From Lentzea atacamensis (GTDB lineage: Bacteria > Actinomycetota > Actinomycetes > Mycobacteriales > Pseudonocardiaceae), in contig NZ_QLTT01000001.1 of the NCBI RefSeq assembly GCF_003269295.1, forward strand, positions 1,321,635 to 1,385,634: a DNA stretch of 64,000 bases. The letters are read 5' to 3'. The notes beneath the pieces are model-generated. The model was not told the origin of the DNA. It did no database searches and saw only the letters and a list, made by a program, of their open reading frames with translations. This document shows, piece after piece, positions 8,904-17,570 of this stretch (its first letter is position 1; each line of letters starts with the position of its first letter). A program made the position numbers and the translations under genes.

Positions 8904-9308
8904 GGTCTCTCCGACGACGACCTGCGCCGCCGCTCGATGCCGCCGTCCACGCTGACGTTGCTCGGCCTCGTGCGGCACATGGCGGAGGTGGAGCGCACCT
9001 GGTTCCGCAAGGTGATCAACGGCGAGGACATCCCGCTGGTGTGGTCGGACGACAACGACTACCAGGTCGCCCACGACGCCTCGAAGTCAAGCCGCAGCGA
9101 GGCTTTCGCAGCGTGGCAGAACGAGGTCGAGCACGCGCGCCGGATCGTGCGCGAGGCCGAGTCGCTCGATGTGACGGGCTACCAGCCGCGGTGGTCCGAG
9201 CAGGTGTCGCTGCGCCTGGTCGTGCACCACCTCTGTCACGAGTACGCGCGCCACAACGGCCATGCGGACTTCCTGCGCGAGGGCATCGACGGCGTCACGG
9301 GGGCGTGA
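8901..9308 (+). pseudogene. N-terminally truncated DinB/DUF664-like protein
   Basis: About 135 residues match the DinB-like DUF664 pattern: GLSDDDLRRRSMPPSTLTLLGLVRHMAEVERTWFR, then RLVVHHLCHEYARHNGHADFLRE at the C-terminus, with the histidines that usually bind the metal. The first 30 or so residues of the family (MTERL... to the GLSD segment) are absent. The first ATG inside the homology (8938) would lose the first helix. The upstream boundary near 8901 coincides with the end of the HAF remnant on the other strand. The stop overlaps the end of the convergent IclR gene by 14 bases. Possibly an expressed short protein, but more likely a remnant. Confidence 0.6.
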
Positions 9309-10101
9309 CGGCCCGATCCGCCTGCGCCGAGCTCCGGTACCCCAGGTCGGCGCTGATCCGTTTCGCGGCGTCCAGCAGCAATGGCACCACATCACGCCGG
9401 ATCGCCTCAACCGACGATCGCCCGACGGACGTGGAGGACGCGAGCGCCGCCACCACTTCACCGGACCGGTCGCGGACGGGCGCGGACACCGAGAGCAGGC
9501 CGATCTCCAGCTCCTCCGCGACGATCGACCACCCGTCCGACCGAACCTGCCGCAGCACGCCGCGGAAGGCGTCGGCGTCGGTGACCGTGTGCCTGGTGAG
9601 CGCGGGCAGCCCGGCCGCGATGATCTCGTCGACCACGGCGTCCGGTGCCCACGCGAGCAGCACCCGGCCCATCGACGTCGCGAAGGCCGGGATCCGGGTG
9701 CCGATCGACACGTTGATGCTCATGATCCGCCGCACCGGCACGCGCGCGACGTACACCGCGTCCCGCCCGTCCAGCTCCGCGAGCGACGCCGACTCGCCGG
9801 TTTTCACCGACAGGTCCAGCAGGTGCGGGTGCGCGACTTCGATCATCGCGTGCGACGCCGAGTAGTGCTGCCCGATGCTCAGCACCCGCGGCGTCAGCGA
9901 CCACCTGCTGCCGGACGCACGCACGTACCCGAGCCGCTGCAGCGTGAGGAGGATCCTGCGGACCGCGGGACGCGACAGGCCGGTGGCGGCGGCCAGCTCC
10001 GCGAGGTTCGGGTTGACCCGCTCCTCGTCGAACGCGAGCAGCACCGCGAACCCGCGCTCGATGCTCTGGATGAAGTCGCGCTCGTCCGGATCGCTCGCCA
10101 T
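9295..10101 (-). CDS. pcaR: IclR-family transcriptional regulator, PcaR/PobR type
   Basis: A 268-residue IclR regulator. The winged HTH spans about residues 15-70 (DFIQSIERGFAVLLAF, ATGLSRPAVRRILLTLQRLGYV) and the effector domain follows (GRVLLAWAP, GWSIVAEELEIGLLSVSAPVRD). The N-terminal pattern RDFIQSIERG is typical of the PcaR/PcaU/PobR branch, which responds to protocatechuate-pathway intermediates. It is divergent from catC-pcaF-pcaI-pcaJ and a palindromic operator lies between, so it most likely regulates that operon. GGGAGG is 8 bases before ATG 10101; upstream in-frame starts would translate through the operator. Confidence 0.9.
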   Translation of the reverse strand: MASDPDERDFIQSIERGFAVLLAFDEERVNPNLAELAAATGLSRPAVRRILLTLQRLGYVRASGSRWSLTPRVLSIGQHYSASHAMIEVAHPHLLDLSVKTGESASLAELDGRDAVYVARVPVRRIMSINVSIGTRIPAFATSMGRVLLAWAPDAVVDEIIAAGLPALTRHTVTDADAFRGVLRQVRSDGWSIVAEELEIGLLSVSAPVRDRSGEVVAALASSTSVGRSSVEAIRRDVVPLLLDAAKRISADLGYRSSAQADRAVTPP

Positions 10102-10160
10102 CGCCTCATCCTCCCGTTGACAGCGCCACGAAGGCAGGGCACCCTCAATGTAACCGCATC

Positions 10161-10186
10161 GCGTACAAGTTGTACGCATAGCGTAC
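10161..10186. promoter_or_regulatory. Probable PcaR operator: three GCGTAC half-sites
   Basis: Positions 10161-10177 are a perfect 17-base palindrome (GCGTACAA-G-TTGTACGC), and a third GCGTAC follows in direct orientation at 10181-10186. PcaU/PcaR-type IclR regulators are known to bind an inverted pair plus one extra direct repeat. The site lies between the IclR gene and the catC operon, which it probably controls in both directions. Binding itself is inferred. Confidence 0.75.
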
Positions 10187-10347
10187 ATAAGAGCGGAGAT
10201 GTCACTTGATCACCGCACGGGTTCGGCACCGCGCGACGGCGGGTATTCCCGCTCACGGTGGCACCTCGATCGACCGGCCTGCCGGTTGTCCAGGCGCGAG
10301 GAGCTGCTGCCCACGCCGCCGTCGCGGCCTTCACCAGGAGGTGACCG

Positions 10348-10635
10348 TTGCTCTTCCACGTGCGCATGGACGTCTCACTCCCCCACGACCTCGACCACAA
10401 CCGGCGTGCCGAACTCATCGCCGCCGAAAAGGACCGGGCGCTGGAACTGCAGAAACTGGGTGTGTGGCCGCACCTCTGGCGGGTCGTCGGGCACCACAGC
10501 ACCATCTGCGTCTTCGACGTGCCGTCCAACGACGAGCTGCACGCGCTCCTCTCGTCGTTACCGCTGTGGGAGTTCATGCGGGTCGAGGTGACGCCGCTGG
10601 CGCAACACCCCTCCGACCTGGCGGCCCAGCCATGA
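10348..10635 (+). CDS. catC: Muconolactone delta-isomerase
   Basis: A 95-residue protein with the full CatC pattern: MLFHVRMDVSLPHDLD at the start, AAEKDRALELQKLGVWPHLWRVVGHH in the middle and LPLWEFMRVEVTPLAQHP at the end. It converts muconolactone to beta-ketoadipate enol-lactone in catechol ortho-cleavage, as a homodecamer in known cases. The start is TTG 10348: a full AGGAGG (10336-10341) lies six bases upstream, and the next ATG would delete the first strand. Between the operator and this gene (10190-10335) no convincing gene was seen; catA and catB are not adjacent. Confidence 0.92.
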   Translation: MLFHVRMDVSLPHDLDHNRRAELIAAEKDRALELQKLGVWPHLWRVVGHHSTICVFDVPSNDELHALLSSLPLWEFMRVEVTPLAQHPSDLAAQP

Positions 10636-10669
10636 CGGCCGTGCGCGAAAACAGCTAAAAGGAGAATTC

Positions 10670-11788
10670 ATGCGTGACGCCGTCATCTGCGAGCCCATCC
10701 GCACCCCTGTGGGCCGCTACAACGGTGCGATCAAGGAGCGCACGGCCCAGGAGCTGGGCGCCATCGTGGTCCAGGAGCTGATGCGCCGCACCGGCCTGGA
10801 TCCGTCCGATGTGGACGATCTGGTGCTCGGCCACTGCTACCCCACCATGGACGCCCCGGCGATCGGCCGCGTCGTCGCGCTGGACGCGGGTCTCGGTGTC
10901 GGCGTGCCGGGTGTGCAGCTCGACCGCCGTTGCGGCTCCGGGCTGCAGGCCGTGATCAACGCTGCCATGGCGGTGCAGACCGGTGCGCAAGACCTCGTGC
11001 TCGCGGGCGGGGTGGAGAGCATGTCGAACGCCGGGACTGAGGCTCTGGCTCGCGGCCGGGTGACCGCCGGTGGCGTCAACTTCCCGGTGCCCGGCGGCAT
11101 GCTGGAGACCGCGGAGAACCTCCGGCGCGAGTACGACATCTCCCGCACCGAGCAGGATGAACTGGCGTTGCGCAGCCATGAGCGTGCGGTGGCGGCGCGG
11201 GATCGTTTCGCGGAAGAGCTGGTCGCTGTCGGGGACTTCGTGGCGGACGAGCACCCGCGGCCGGGTTCGACGCTGGAGAAGCTCGCGTCGTTGAAGACCG
11301 TCATGGACGTCGAGGGCGCGACCGTCACCGCGGGCAACGCGAGCGGGCAGAACGACGGCGCCGCGCTCTGCGTCGTCACGCACTCCGATCGTGCCGCCGA
11401 GCTGGGCCTGCGTCCGCTGGCGCGCCTGGTTTCGTGGGCGTCGGCGGGGGTCGAACCGGCGCGGATGGGGATCGGGCCGGTGCCGTCGTCCGCACGGGCG
11501 TTGCAGATCGCCGGCCTGAAGCTCGGCGACATGGACCTGATCGAGCTGAACGAGGCGTTCGCCGCGCAGGTGCTCGCGGTGACGCGCGAGTGGGGTCTCT
11601 CCGACTTCGAGCGGCTCAACGTCAACGGTTCCGGCATCGCGCTCGGGCATCCCGTCGGCGCGACGGGTGCGCGGATTCTCGCGACGATGCTGCGCGAGCT
11701 GGAGCGCCGTGACGGCAGGTACGCGCTGGAAACCATGTGCATCGGTGGCGGGCAGGGGCTCGCGGCGGTCTTCGAGAGGGTGTCATGA
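10670..11788 (+). CDS. pcaF: Beta-ketoadipyl-CoA/acetyl-CoA thiolase
   Basis: A 372-residue thiolase. Catalytic Cys88 lies in DRRCGSGLQAV, the first His region is NGSGIALGHPVGATGARI, and the C-terminal nucleophile loop is CIGGGQGLAAVFE. It should cleave beta-ketoadipyl-CoA to succinyl-CoA and acetyl-CoA, given the downstream 3-oxoadipate CoA-transferase genes. It is about 20-30 residues shorter than typical thiolases; the loss is in the segment after GGVESMSNA, where the cap loop is abbreviated. AAAAGGAG lies before ATG 10670. Its stop overlaps the start of the next gene (ATGA). Confidence 0.88.
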   Translation: MRDAVICEPIRTPVGRYNGAIKERTAQELGAIVVQELMRRTGLDPSDVDDLVLGHCYPTMDAPAIGRVVALDAGLGVGVPGVQLDRRCGSGLQAVINAAMAVQTGAQDLVLAGGVESMSNAGTEALARGRVTAGGVNFPVPGGMLETAENLRREYDISRTEQDELALRSHERAVAARDRFAEELVAVGDFVADEHPRPGSTLEKLASLKTVMDVEGATVTAGNASGQNDGAALCVVTHSDRAAELGLRPLARLVSWASAGVEPARMGIGPVPSSARALQIAGLKLGDMDLIELNEAFAAQVLAVTREWGLSDFERLNVNGSGIALGHPVGATGARILATMLRELERRDGRYALETMCIGGGQGLAAVFERVS

Positions 11789-12543
11789 ACAAGGTCGTGG
11801 CCTCCGCCGCGGACGCCGTGTCCGATGTGGACGACGGCGCGACCATCGCCGTGGGCGGCTTCGGGCTGTGCGGTGTGCCGAAGGTGCTCATCAACGCCTT
11901 GTACGACAAGGGTGCCGGCTCGCTCGGCATCGTGTCGAACAACTGCGGCGCCATGGACCAGGGCCTCGCCGTGCTGCTGTCCGCGGGCCGGATCGCCCGC
12001 GTCACCGGCTCGTACATCGGCCAGAACAAGGAGTTCGCCCGCCAGTACCTCGCGGGCGAGATCGAGGTGGAGCTGATCCCGCAGGGCACGCTCGCGGAAC
12101 GCCTGCGCGCGGGCGGCACCGGCATTCCCGCCTTCTACACGCCCGCCGGCGTCGGCACGCTCGTCGCGGACGGCGGCCTGCCGTGGCGATACCACCCGGA
12201 CGGCACCGTCGCGATCGCCTCGCCTCCCAAGGAGGTGCGCGAGTTCGACGGCCGCGAGTACGTGCTGGAACACAGCATCCGCACCGACTTCGCGCTGGTG
12301 CGGGCGGCGCGCGCGGACCGGTTCGGCAACCTGGTGTTCGAGAAGTCGGCCCGCAACTTCAACCCGCTCGCCGCGATGGCCGGCCGGGTCACGATCGCCG
12401 AGGCCGAAGAGCTCGTCGACGTCATCGACCCCGACGACGTGCACCTGCCCGGCATCTTCGTGCAACGGGTGGTGGCACTGAGTCCTGACGAGGCAACGGA
12501 CAAGAGCGTGGAGTTCAGGACGGTGCGCCGTGTGGAGTCGTGA
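11785..12543 (+). CDS. pcaI: 3-oxoacid (beta-ketoadipate) CoA-transferase subunit A
   Basis: A 252-residue CoA-transferase family I alpha subunit with [13 protein letters not shown] near the N-terminus, [15 protein letters not shown], and [33 protein letters not shown]. With subunit B it transfers CoA from succinyl-CoA to beta-ketoadipate. Its ATG overlaps the thiolase stop by four bases and its last 14 bases overlap subunit B, so the three genes are translationally coupled. The final residues extend slightly beyond the usual family end. Confidence 0.9.
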   Translation: MNKVVASAADAVSDVDDGATIAVGGFGLCGVPKVLINALYDKGAGSLGIVSNNCGAMDQGLAVLLSAGRIARVTGSYIGQNKEFARQYLAGEIEVELIPQGTLAERLRAGGTGIPAFYTPAGVGTLVADGGLPWRYHPDGTVAIASPPKEVREFDGREYVLEHSIRTDFALVRAARADRFGNLVFEKSARNFNPLAAMAGRVTIAEAEELVDVIDPDDVHLPGIFVQRVVALSPDEATDKSVEFRTVRRVES

Positions 12544-13156
12544 CGAGATGGCCGCCCGCGCCGCCGCGGAACTGCGCGACGGCGAGTACGTCAACCTCGG
12601 CATCGGCGTGCCCACGCTGATCCCGAACCACCTGCCGCCGGGCGTCGAGGTGGTGCTGGAGTCCGAGAACGGCATCCTCGGCGTCGGTCCCTACCCGCTC
12701 GACGACGAGGTCGATCCCGACCTGATCAACGCGGGCAAGGAGACGGTGACCGTGCTGCCGGGAGCGTCGTTCTTCGACTCGGCGCTGTCGTTCGGCATGA
12801 TCCGCGGCGGCCACGTCGACGTGGCGGTGCTCGGCGCGATGGAGGTGTCGGCGCGCGGTGACCTGGCGAACTGGGCGGTGCCCGGCAAGCTCGTCACGGG
12901 CATCGGTGGCGCGATGGACCTCGTGCACGGTGCTCGCCGCGTGATCGTCGTCATGACCCACACCGCGAAGGACGGCAGCCCGAAGCTCGTCGAGGAGTGC
13001 ACGCTTCCGCTGACCGGCAAGGGATGTGTCGACCGGGTGATCACCGACCTGGGCGTGTTCGACGTGACGCCGGACGGTCTGCGGCTCGTCGAGCTCGCGC
13101 CGGGTGTGACCGAGGAGACGGTGCGCGAGCGCACTGCCGCACCACTAGTGGCGTGA
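12530..13156 (+). CDS. pcaJ: 3-oxoacid (beta-ketoadipate) CoA-transferase subunit B
   Basis: A 208-residue beta subunit with [17 protein letters not shown] at the N-terminus and the catalytic glutamate in [33 protein letters not shown] and the KCTLPLTG-like [22 protein letters not shown] block follow. GTG 12530 lies inside the end of the pcaI gene. The stop overlaps that of the convergent MFS gene by 12 bases. It closes the catC-pcaF-pcaI-pcaJ operon; pcaD-type enol-lactone hydrolase is not in this cluster. Confidence 0.9.
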   Translation: MWSRDEMAARAAAELRDGEYVNLGIGVPTLIPNHLPPGVEVVLESENGILGVGPYPLDDEVDPDLINAGKETVTVLPGASFFDSALSFGMIRGGHVDVAVLGAMEVSARGDLANWAVPGKLVTGIGGAMDLVHGARRVIVVMTHTAKDGSPKLVEECTLPLTGKGCVDRVITDLGVFDVTPDGLRLVELAPGVTEETVRERTAAPLVA

Positions 13157-14368
13157 TCCTCGCGCTCGCGGCGGGTGTGACGCCGTGGAGCACACCGTTT
13201 CCGGCGTGGACACCGGCGAGGAAGTCCCGGACGAACTGGACGGCCCACTCCATGAGCTGATCCTTTCGCTGGGCCGGACCGCTGCCCCGAGCAGTCCGAC
13301 GGCGGCACAGGCGAGGAAAGCGGTGAGGTGGCCGGCGTGGTCGACGACCGCACCGGTCAGCGGCGCACCTGCGGCCTGTCCGGCGGCGATCATCAGGAAG
13401 GACGTGCCGACACCGGTGGCGGGCCGGCCGGCGTGCACCCTCGTGCTCCACACCAGGACCAGCCCGCACAGCGCGATGTAGGCCCCACCGAACAGAGCGG
13501 CGGCCACGAGCGTCAGTGCCACGCTCGCCGGCCACAACGCGAGTGCCGCGGTCGCCGCGGAGAGCAGGACGAGCACGAGCGTCCACGAGGTGCGCAGCCC
13601 GATGCCGCCGGCCAGGTGCCCGCTGAACGCGCCGAGCATCCCGGCCAGCCCGATCAGCGACCACATGATCGTCGCCACGGCCGGGCCCGCCTGCACCACG
13701 TCCCGCCCGAACGTCCAGACGGCCGAGCTCGCGAGGCCCAGCAGGAACGCGGCGACGAGCATCACCGGCGCACCCGCCGGCAGCAGGCTCCCCTGCTCAC
13801 CACGCACGTCAGCGCGGCCGCGCGGCACCGTCGCGATGATCCACCACGTCACGGCGGCGGACAGCACCGCGAACGTCGCCCATGCGAACCGCCAGTCGTC
13901 GAGCAGCGCCATCGCGATCGGCCCGGACAACAGCACACCGACGCCGGTCCCCGCGTTCACCACCGACTGCGCCCGGTCCTGCCGTGACCTGTCGGCGGCA
14001 CGGGCGATCGCCTCGGCCATCGGCGGCGACGCAAGGCCGGTGCTCGCCCCAGCGACCAGAATCCCGACCGCGAGCATCACGCCGTTGACCGACACCGCGA
14101 CCAACGCCGTGCCGGCCGCCGCGACCACCCCGGCCGCGGCCGCCACCACACGCGGCCCGAACCAGTTCGTCAGCACGAACCCGGCGATGATCGCGATCCC
14201 GTAGCCGACGTAGCTACCCGCCGCGATCACGCCGAGCAGCGTGGCGTCCAACGCGAACTGGCGCTGAAACACGGGCGCGAACAGGCCGTAAGCGAATCGC
14301 GCGAAGCCATAGCACACCCCGATGAGTGCCGTACCCGCGCAGATCAGCGATCCCAGTCCTGTACGCAT
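13145..14368 (-). CDS. MFS transporter, probable drug or metabolite efflux
   Basis: A 407-residue major facilitator with 12 predicted membrane segments (for example [21 protein letters not shown] as the first). The central loop holds [12 protein letters not shown]. The last 40 residues are Ser/Pro/Arg-rich and look like out-of-frame sequence, so a late frameshift or an alternative end near 13260 is possible. It is divergent from the TetR gene at 14415, with a perfect palindrome between the two, so the regulator probably controls it. Substrate unknown. Confidence 0.8.
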   Translation of the reverse strand: MRTGLGSLICAGTALIGVCYGFARFAYGLFAPVFQRQFALDATLLGVIAAGSYVGYGIAIIAGFVLTNWFGPRVVAAAAGVVAAAGTALVAVSVNGVMLAVGILVAGASTGLASPPMAEAIARAADRSRQDRAQSVVNAGTGVGVLLSGPIAMALLDDWRFAWATFAVLSAAVTWWIIATVPRGRADVRGEQGSLLPAGAPVMLVAAFLLGLASSAVWTFGRDVVQAGPAVATIMWSLIGLAGMLGAFSGHLAGGIGLRTSWTLVLVLLSAATAALALWPASVALTLVAAALFGGAYIALCGLVLVWSTRVHAGRPATGVGTSFLMIAAGQAAGAPLTGAVVDHAGHLTAFLACAAVGLLGAAVRPSERISSWSGPSSSSGTSSPVSTPETVCSTASHPPRARGSRH

Positions 14369-14382
14369 CGTCCTCCACCAAG

Positions 14383-14398
14383 TAGAACCGTGGTTCTA
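14383..14398. promoter_or_regulatory. TetR-type operator between MFS and TetR genes
   Basis: A perfect 16-base palindrome, TAGAACC-GT-GGTTCTA, lies 15 bases before the MFS start and 17 bases before the TetR start. Its size and position fit a TetR operator that represses both divergent genes. A TACCAT hexamer at 14402-14407 may be the -10 box of the TetR gene, which would give a leaderless transcript. Confidence 0.75.
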
Positions 14399-14414
14399 GT
14401 CCTACCATAGCCAC

Positions 14415-14984
14415 GTGTCCCTCACGGCGCGAGAGCGCATCCTCACCGCGGCCGACGAGCTGTTCTACGGCGACGGCATCGCGACCACCGGTGTGGACGC
14501 CGTCGTGGACCGGGCAGGGGTCGCGCTCGGCTCGGTCTACAACAACTTCGGCGGCAAGGACGGGCTGGTCGAGGCGTACCTGCGGCGGCGCGACCACCTG
14601 TGGCGCGCGTTGTGGGAACGGGTCGCCGCTGACGCCGCGACCCCGCGCGAGCGCGTCCTCTCCGTGTTCGACGCCCTGCTCGAGTGGTGCCGCGACCAGG
14701 CCGCGGACCAGGGCTGTGCGCAGGTCGCGGGTTTGCTGCAACTGCCGGCGGGACATCCAGCGGTCGCGGTGGCACGTACCCACAAGGAGCACCTGATGCG
14801 CCGGCTCACCGAGCTGGCCGCAGGCCTGACCGGGGTGCGCGAGGTCGCCGAGGACGTCGCGATCCTCTACGAGGGCGTCCTGGTCCGGATGCTGCTCGGG
14901 TCCCCGCCGGAGGAGGCGATCCCGCGGGCCAGAAAAATGGCGGAAACCGTGATTGCCGCTCGAAGTGGAACCAGCGCTCCATGA
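14415..14984 (+). CDS. TetR-family transcriptional regulator
   Basis: A 189-residue TetR protein with the N-terminal HTH RERILTAADELFYGDGIATTGVDAVVDRAGVALGSVYNNFGGKDGLVEAYL and a helical ligand domain carrying one Cys-containing motif (DQGCAQVAGLLQLP). GTG 14415 is used, with a TACCAT box close upstream. Being divergent from the MFS gene with a shared palindrome, it is likely a repressor of that exporter. The inducer is unknown. Confidence 0.9.
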   Translation: MSLTARERILTAADELFYGDGIATTGVDAVVDRAGVALGSVYNNFGGKDGLVEAYLRRRDHLWRALWERVAADAATPRERVLSVFDALLEWCRDQAADQGCAQVAGLLQLPAGHPAVAVARTHKEHLMRRLTELAAGLTGVREVAEDVAILYEGVLVRMLLGSPPEEAIPRARKMAETVIAARSGTSAP

Positions 14985-15021
14985 TTTACCGGTGCCTAAC
15001 CGGCGGGCGCCATCGTGAGGC

Positions 15022-15435
15022 ATGCGCAAAACGATGTTGATCCTGCCTGCGGTGGCCCTCTCGGTGCTCGCGCTGACGGGCACCGCCCAGGCCGAGCGGG
15101 CGCCGGGCTGCGCCGACACCGTGCAGATCGGCTCCACCGGGTACGTGAAGAAGGGCAGCACAATCATCGCGTCGGTGAAGCAGTTCAAGGGTTGCGGCAA
15201 GAACTGGGCCTACACCTACGTGTGGGACTCGTACGCCTCCCAGCCGGGCGGCTTCAGCTCCAGCGCCGCGATGGTCGTCAACGGTGACCGCGACTTCAAC
15301 AGCAACGTCAACGGGCGCAACAAGCAGGACGTCTGGTCCAAGGGCACCAACTCGCTCACCAAGTGCACCAGGGCGTACGGCGAGGTGTGGGGTGACGGCA
15401 ACGTCTACTGGGGCCAGACCGACGAGCGCTGCTAG
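15022..15435 (+). CDS. Secreted small cysteine-containing protein of unknown function
   Basis: A 137-residue protein with a clear Sec signal peptide (MRKTMLILPAVALSVLALTG, cleavage after TAQA). The mature part is about 112 residues, rich in Gly, Asn, Trp and Tyr with four to five cysteines (APGCADT, KGCGKNW, KCTRAY, DERC), consistent with a small disulfide-stabilised beta protein. GTGAGG lies just before ATG 15022. Family not recognised. The stop codon lies inside the left arm of an inverted repeat. Confidence 0.75.
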   Translation: MRKTMLILPAVALSVLALTGTAQAERAPGCADTVQIGSTGYVKKGSTIIASVKQFKGCGKNWAYTYVWDSYASQPGGFSSSAAMVVNGDRDFNSNVNGRNKQDVWSKGTNSLTKCTRAYGEVWGDGNVYWGQTDERC

Positions 15436-15515
15436 GGCCTGTATCGAAGTCCATGTTCGCGATAGCCGGGCCTGAGGCGCGACTCTCATCGAACGGGACT
15501 TCGATACAGGCCTAG
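15432..15515. terminator. Long inverted repeat between convergent genes, probable bidirectional terminator
   Basis: Arms 15432-15452 and 15496-15515 are complementary over 20 bases with one extra G in the left arm, and GTTCG/CGAAC (15455-15459/15490-15494) extends the stem. Each arm ends in CTAG, which supplies the TAG stop of the gene on its side. The position between convergent genes argues for a terminator; a small insertion element is the alternative. Confidence 0.6.
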
Positions 15516-15889
15516 TAGTTGCTGATCTCGACGAGGTTGCCGTCCGGGTCGCGGACGTAGACGCTGCGGATCGTCCCGGCCGCGCCCGTGCGGTCGACCG
15601 GGCCTTCGAGGATCGCGACGCCGTGCTCCCGCAGCGTCGCGATCACCTCGTCGAGCGGGTCCTCGGTGATGAAGCACAGGTCGGCGCTGCCGGGAACCGC
15701 CTGGCGGGCCTTGGGTTCGAACTCGCGGCCCGCCTCGTGCAGGTTGATCTTGCTGCGGCCGAACGCGAGTGCCTTGCGGCCGTCTTCGAACGTGACCTCC
15801 TCCATGCCGAGGACGCCGGCGTAGAAGTCGATCGTGCGGGTCAGGTCGGCGACGGTCAGCACCAGGTGATCCAGCCGGTCGATGCGCAT
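15512..15889 (-). CDS. VOC family protein (glyoxalase/dioxygenase-like, single domain)
   Basis: A 125-residue VOC protein that begins MRIDRLDHLVLTVADL and contains FYAGVLGMEEVTFEDGRKALAFGRSKINLHE and a C-terminal VYVRDPDGNLVEISNY. These place metal ligands at His8 (LDHLVLTV), His in INLHE and Glu in LVEIS, as in YwbC/GloA-like single-domain VOC proteins. It is divergent from the LLM oxidoreductase at 15908, with only 18 bases between starts, so the promoters must overlap. Substrate unknown. Confidence 0.85.
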   Translation of the reverse strand: MRIDRLDHLVLTVADLTRTIDFYAGVLGMEEVTFEDGRKALAFGRSKINLHEAGREFEPKARQAVPGSADLCFITEDPLDEVIATLREHGVAILEGPVDRTGAAGTIRSVYVRDPDGNLVEISNY

Positions 15890-15907
15890 CGTCCTAGTGT
15901 GGCAGGC

Positions 15908-16831
15908 ATGGGGATTCGCTTGTCGGTGCTGGACACGTCGCCGATCGTCCAGGGCTCGACACCGCGAGAGGCGCTGCGCAACACCGCCGATCTCGCGGAG
16001 CTGGCGGAACAGCTCGGCTTCCACCGGTACTGGGTACCGGAGCACCACGGCATGCGCGGGGTCGCCAGCTCCGCTCCTGCCGTGCTCACCGGACACCTGG
16101 CGGCGGTCACTTCAAGAATGCGCATCGGCGCGGGTGGTGTGCTGTTGCCGAACCACCCGCCACTCGTGGTGGCCGAGCAGTTCGGCACGCTCGCGGCGCT
16201 GCACCCCGGCCGGATCGACCTCGGCGTCGGGCGGGCGCCGGGTGGGCCGCCGCACGTCGTCACCGCACTGCGCAGGAGCTCGGCGCCGTACCGCGAACAG
16301 CTGGAAGAGCTGCTCGCGTTGTTCGATCCCAGGAACACCACCGCCGTGCCGGTGCGGGGCGGCAACGTGCCGGAGGTGTGGCTGCTCGGTTCCTCCCCAG
16401 GAACCGCCGAGCTGGCGGCGGCGTTGAACATCCCGTTCGCCTTCGCGCGGCACCTCAGCCCGGACCAGGCCTGCAGGGCGGATCTGGTCAGCGTGTCGGT
16501 GATCGCCGCGGATGACGACGAACGGGCTGAATGGCTGGCCGGGCCGATCAGGACGAAGGTGCGCAGCCGCCGGGAGGGCAACCGGATCCTGTTGCCCAGC
16601 CCCGAGGACGCGGCCACGCACCTCGGCCCCGACGACGGCCGCGTGCTGACCGGCGGGCCGGAGACGATCACGCGCAAGCTCCAGGCTGTGATCGACGAGA
16701 CCGGCACGGAGGAGCTGATGATCACCTCACCGATCCACCACCACGCGGACCGCCGGCGCAGCTACGAGCTGGTGGCGGCGATCGCGGGCGGCCTCAGCTC
16801 CACTGCGGCTTCCGGTGCAGCGGAGCCGTGA
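15908..16831 (+). CDS. LLM-class (luciferase-like) flavin-dependent oxidoreductase, MsnO8-like
   Basis: A 307-residue protein of the luciferase-like monooxygenase fold: LSVLDTSPIVQGSTPREALRNT, LGFHRYWVPEHHGM, VLLPNHPPLVVAEQFGTLAALHPGRIDLGVGRAPG. This start pattern marks the FMN-dependent MsnO8-type subgroup. It is about 25-30 residues shorter than usual: after FAFARHLSPDQ the segment that normally precedes the ...ADTDEEA region is missing, so the active-site loop may be altered. The gene starts 18 bases from a divergent VOC gene. Confidence 0.85.
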   Translation: MGIRLSVLDTSPIVQGSTPREALRNTADLAELAEQLGFHRYWVPEHHGMRGVASSAPAVLTGHLAAVTSRMRIGAGGVLLPNHPPLVVAEQFGTLAALHPGRIDLGVGRAPGGPPHVVTALRRSSAPYREQLEELLALFDPRNTTAVPVRGGNVPEVWLLGSSPGTAELAAALNIPFAFARHLSPDQACRADLVSVSVIAADDDERAEWLAGPIRTKVRSRREGNRILLPSPEDAATHLGPDDGRVLTGGPETITRKLQAVIDETGTEELMITSPIHHHADRRRSYELVAAIAGGLSSTAASGAAEP

Positions 16832-16899
16832 TCTGCCGGCTGAACTGAGGCCCGCCGAGGTGCCACACGCGCTCGCCGGAAGGGCACCACCGCCCGTCC

Positions 16900-17126
16900 G
16901 CGGCCCGGTGGGGACCCAGTTCCTGATGGAGTCGGTCGTCCTGTGCCTGGCCGGCGTCGTGCTGGGGCTGCTGGGCACCGCCGGTTACGCGGCCGCGCAC
17001 GGCTGGCCTGCGGTGATCCCCGTCGAAATAGTCAGCGCGGGGCTGGCCGCGGCCGTGCTGACCGGCGTCTACCCGGCGGTCAGGGCGTCCCGGCCCACCC
17101 CGACGGAGGCGCTCGCCGCGCCGTGA
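16900..17126 (+). pseudogene. C-terminal remnant of an FtsX/MacB-type ABC permease
   Basis: About 75 residues match the end of FtsX-domain permeases: QFLMESVVLCLAGVVLGLLG, a second hydrophobic segment, and YPAVRASRPTPTEALAAP, the normal C-terminal motif. The N-terminal permease half and any ATPase partner are absent, and no credible start is present. It lies between the LLM gene and the ECF42 promoter, and is best read as a leftover of a deleted transporter. Confidence 0.65.
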
Positions 17127-17145
17127 GAAAACTGTCGTGCTCGAA

Positions 17146-17172
17146 TGTCGAGTTCCAGAGGGTTCGTTCGTC
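17146..17172 (+). promoter_or_regulatory. Probable ECF42-dependent promoter
   Basis: TGTCGA (17146-17151), 17 bases, then CGTC (17169-17172), 26 bases before the DGPF-protein start. TGTCGA and CG(T/A)C-type boxes are those described for ECF42 promoters. The same pair with the same spacing occurs at 19549-19575, in a conserved sequence context. Confidence 0.7.
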
Positions 17173-17198
17173 CTCGGAAGGACGACTGGAGGGCATTG

Positions 17199-17570
17199 AT
17201 GCACTACATGTTCCTGATCTACAACTGCGAGGACCGGCCGGGGCCCGGCGACCCGCGGTTCGAGGAGATCCTCACGCGGGTCAACGCCTTCGCCGACGAG
17301 TGCCGGCGCCGGGGCGTGTTCGTGGCGGGCGACCCGCTCAAGCCCGCGAGCACCGCCACGACCGTGCGGGTGCAGGCGGGCAAGGCGATGTTGACGGACG
17401 GGCCGTTCGCCGAGACGCACGAGCACCTCGGCGGGTACTACCTGCTCAACTGCCGTGACCTCGACGAGGCGCTGGAGCTCGCCGAAATGGTTCCGCAGGC
17501 GCACTTCGGCTCCACGATCGAGGTGCGGCCGGTCGACCACATCCCCGGTTTGAACCACGGGGTGGCATGA
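17199..17570 (+). CDS. YCII-related DGPF-type protein, ECF42 partner
   Basis: A 123-residue YCII/DGPF protein: [18 protein letters not shown] at the start, [22 protein letters not shown] in the middle (with the DGPF motif) and [10 protein letters not shown] at the end. Such proteins are the conserved genomic partners of ECF42 sigma factors; their biochemical role is not established. GGAGG lies before ATG 17199. The stop overlaps the sigma-factor start (ATGA). Confidence 0.9.
   Translation: MHYMFLIYNCEDRPGPGDPRFEEILTRVNAFADECRRRGVFVAGDPLKPASTATTVRVQAGKAMLTDGPFAETHEHLGGYYLLNCRDLDEALELAEMVPQAHFGSTIEVRPVDHIPGLNHGVA

Noticed and set aside
10199-10347. Possible short catechol-pathway gene between operator and catC
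   Set aside because: The three plus frames give only Arg/Pro-rich peptides or a 25-30 residue end without family resemblance; treated as leader sequence.
13145-13270. Possible extra small gene at the end of the MFS gene (minus strand, [14 protein letters not shown]...)
   Set aside because: The frame is short, ends in Arg/Pro-rich sequence and overlaps the pcaJ end; could equally be a frameshifted MFS tail.
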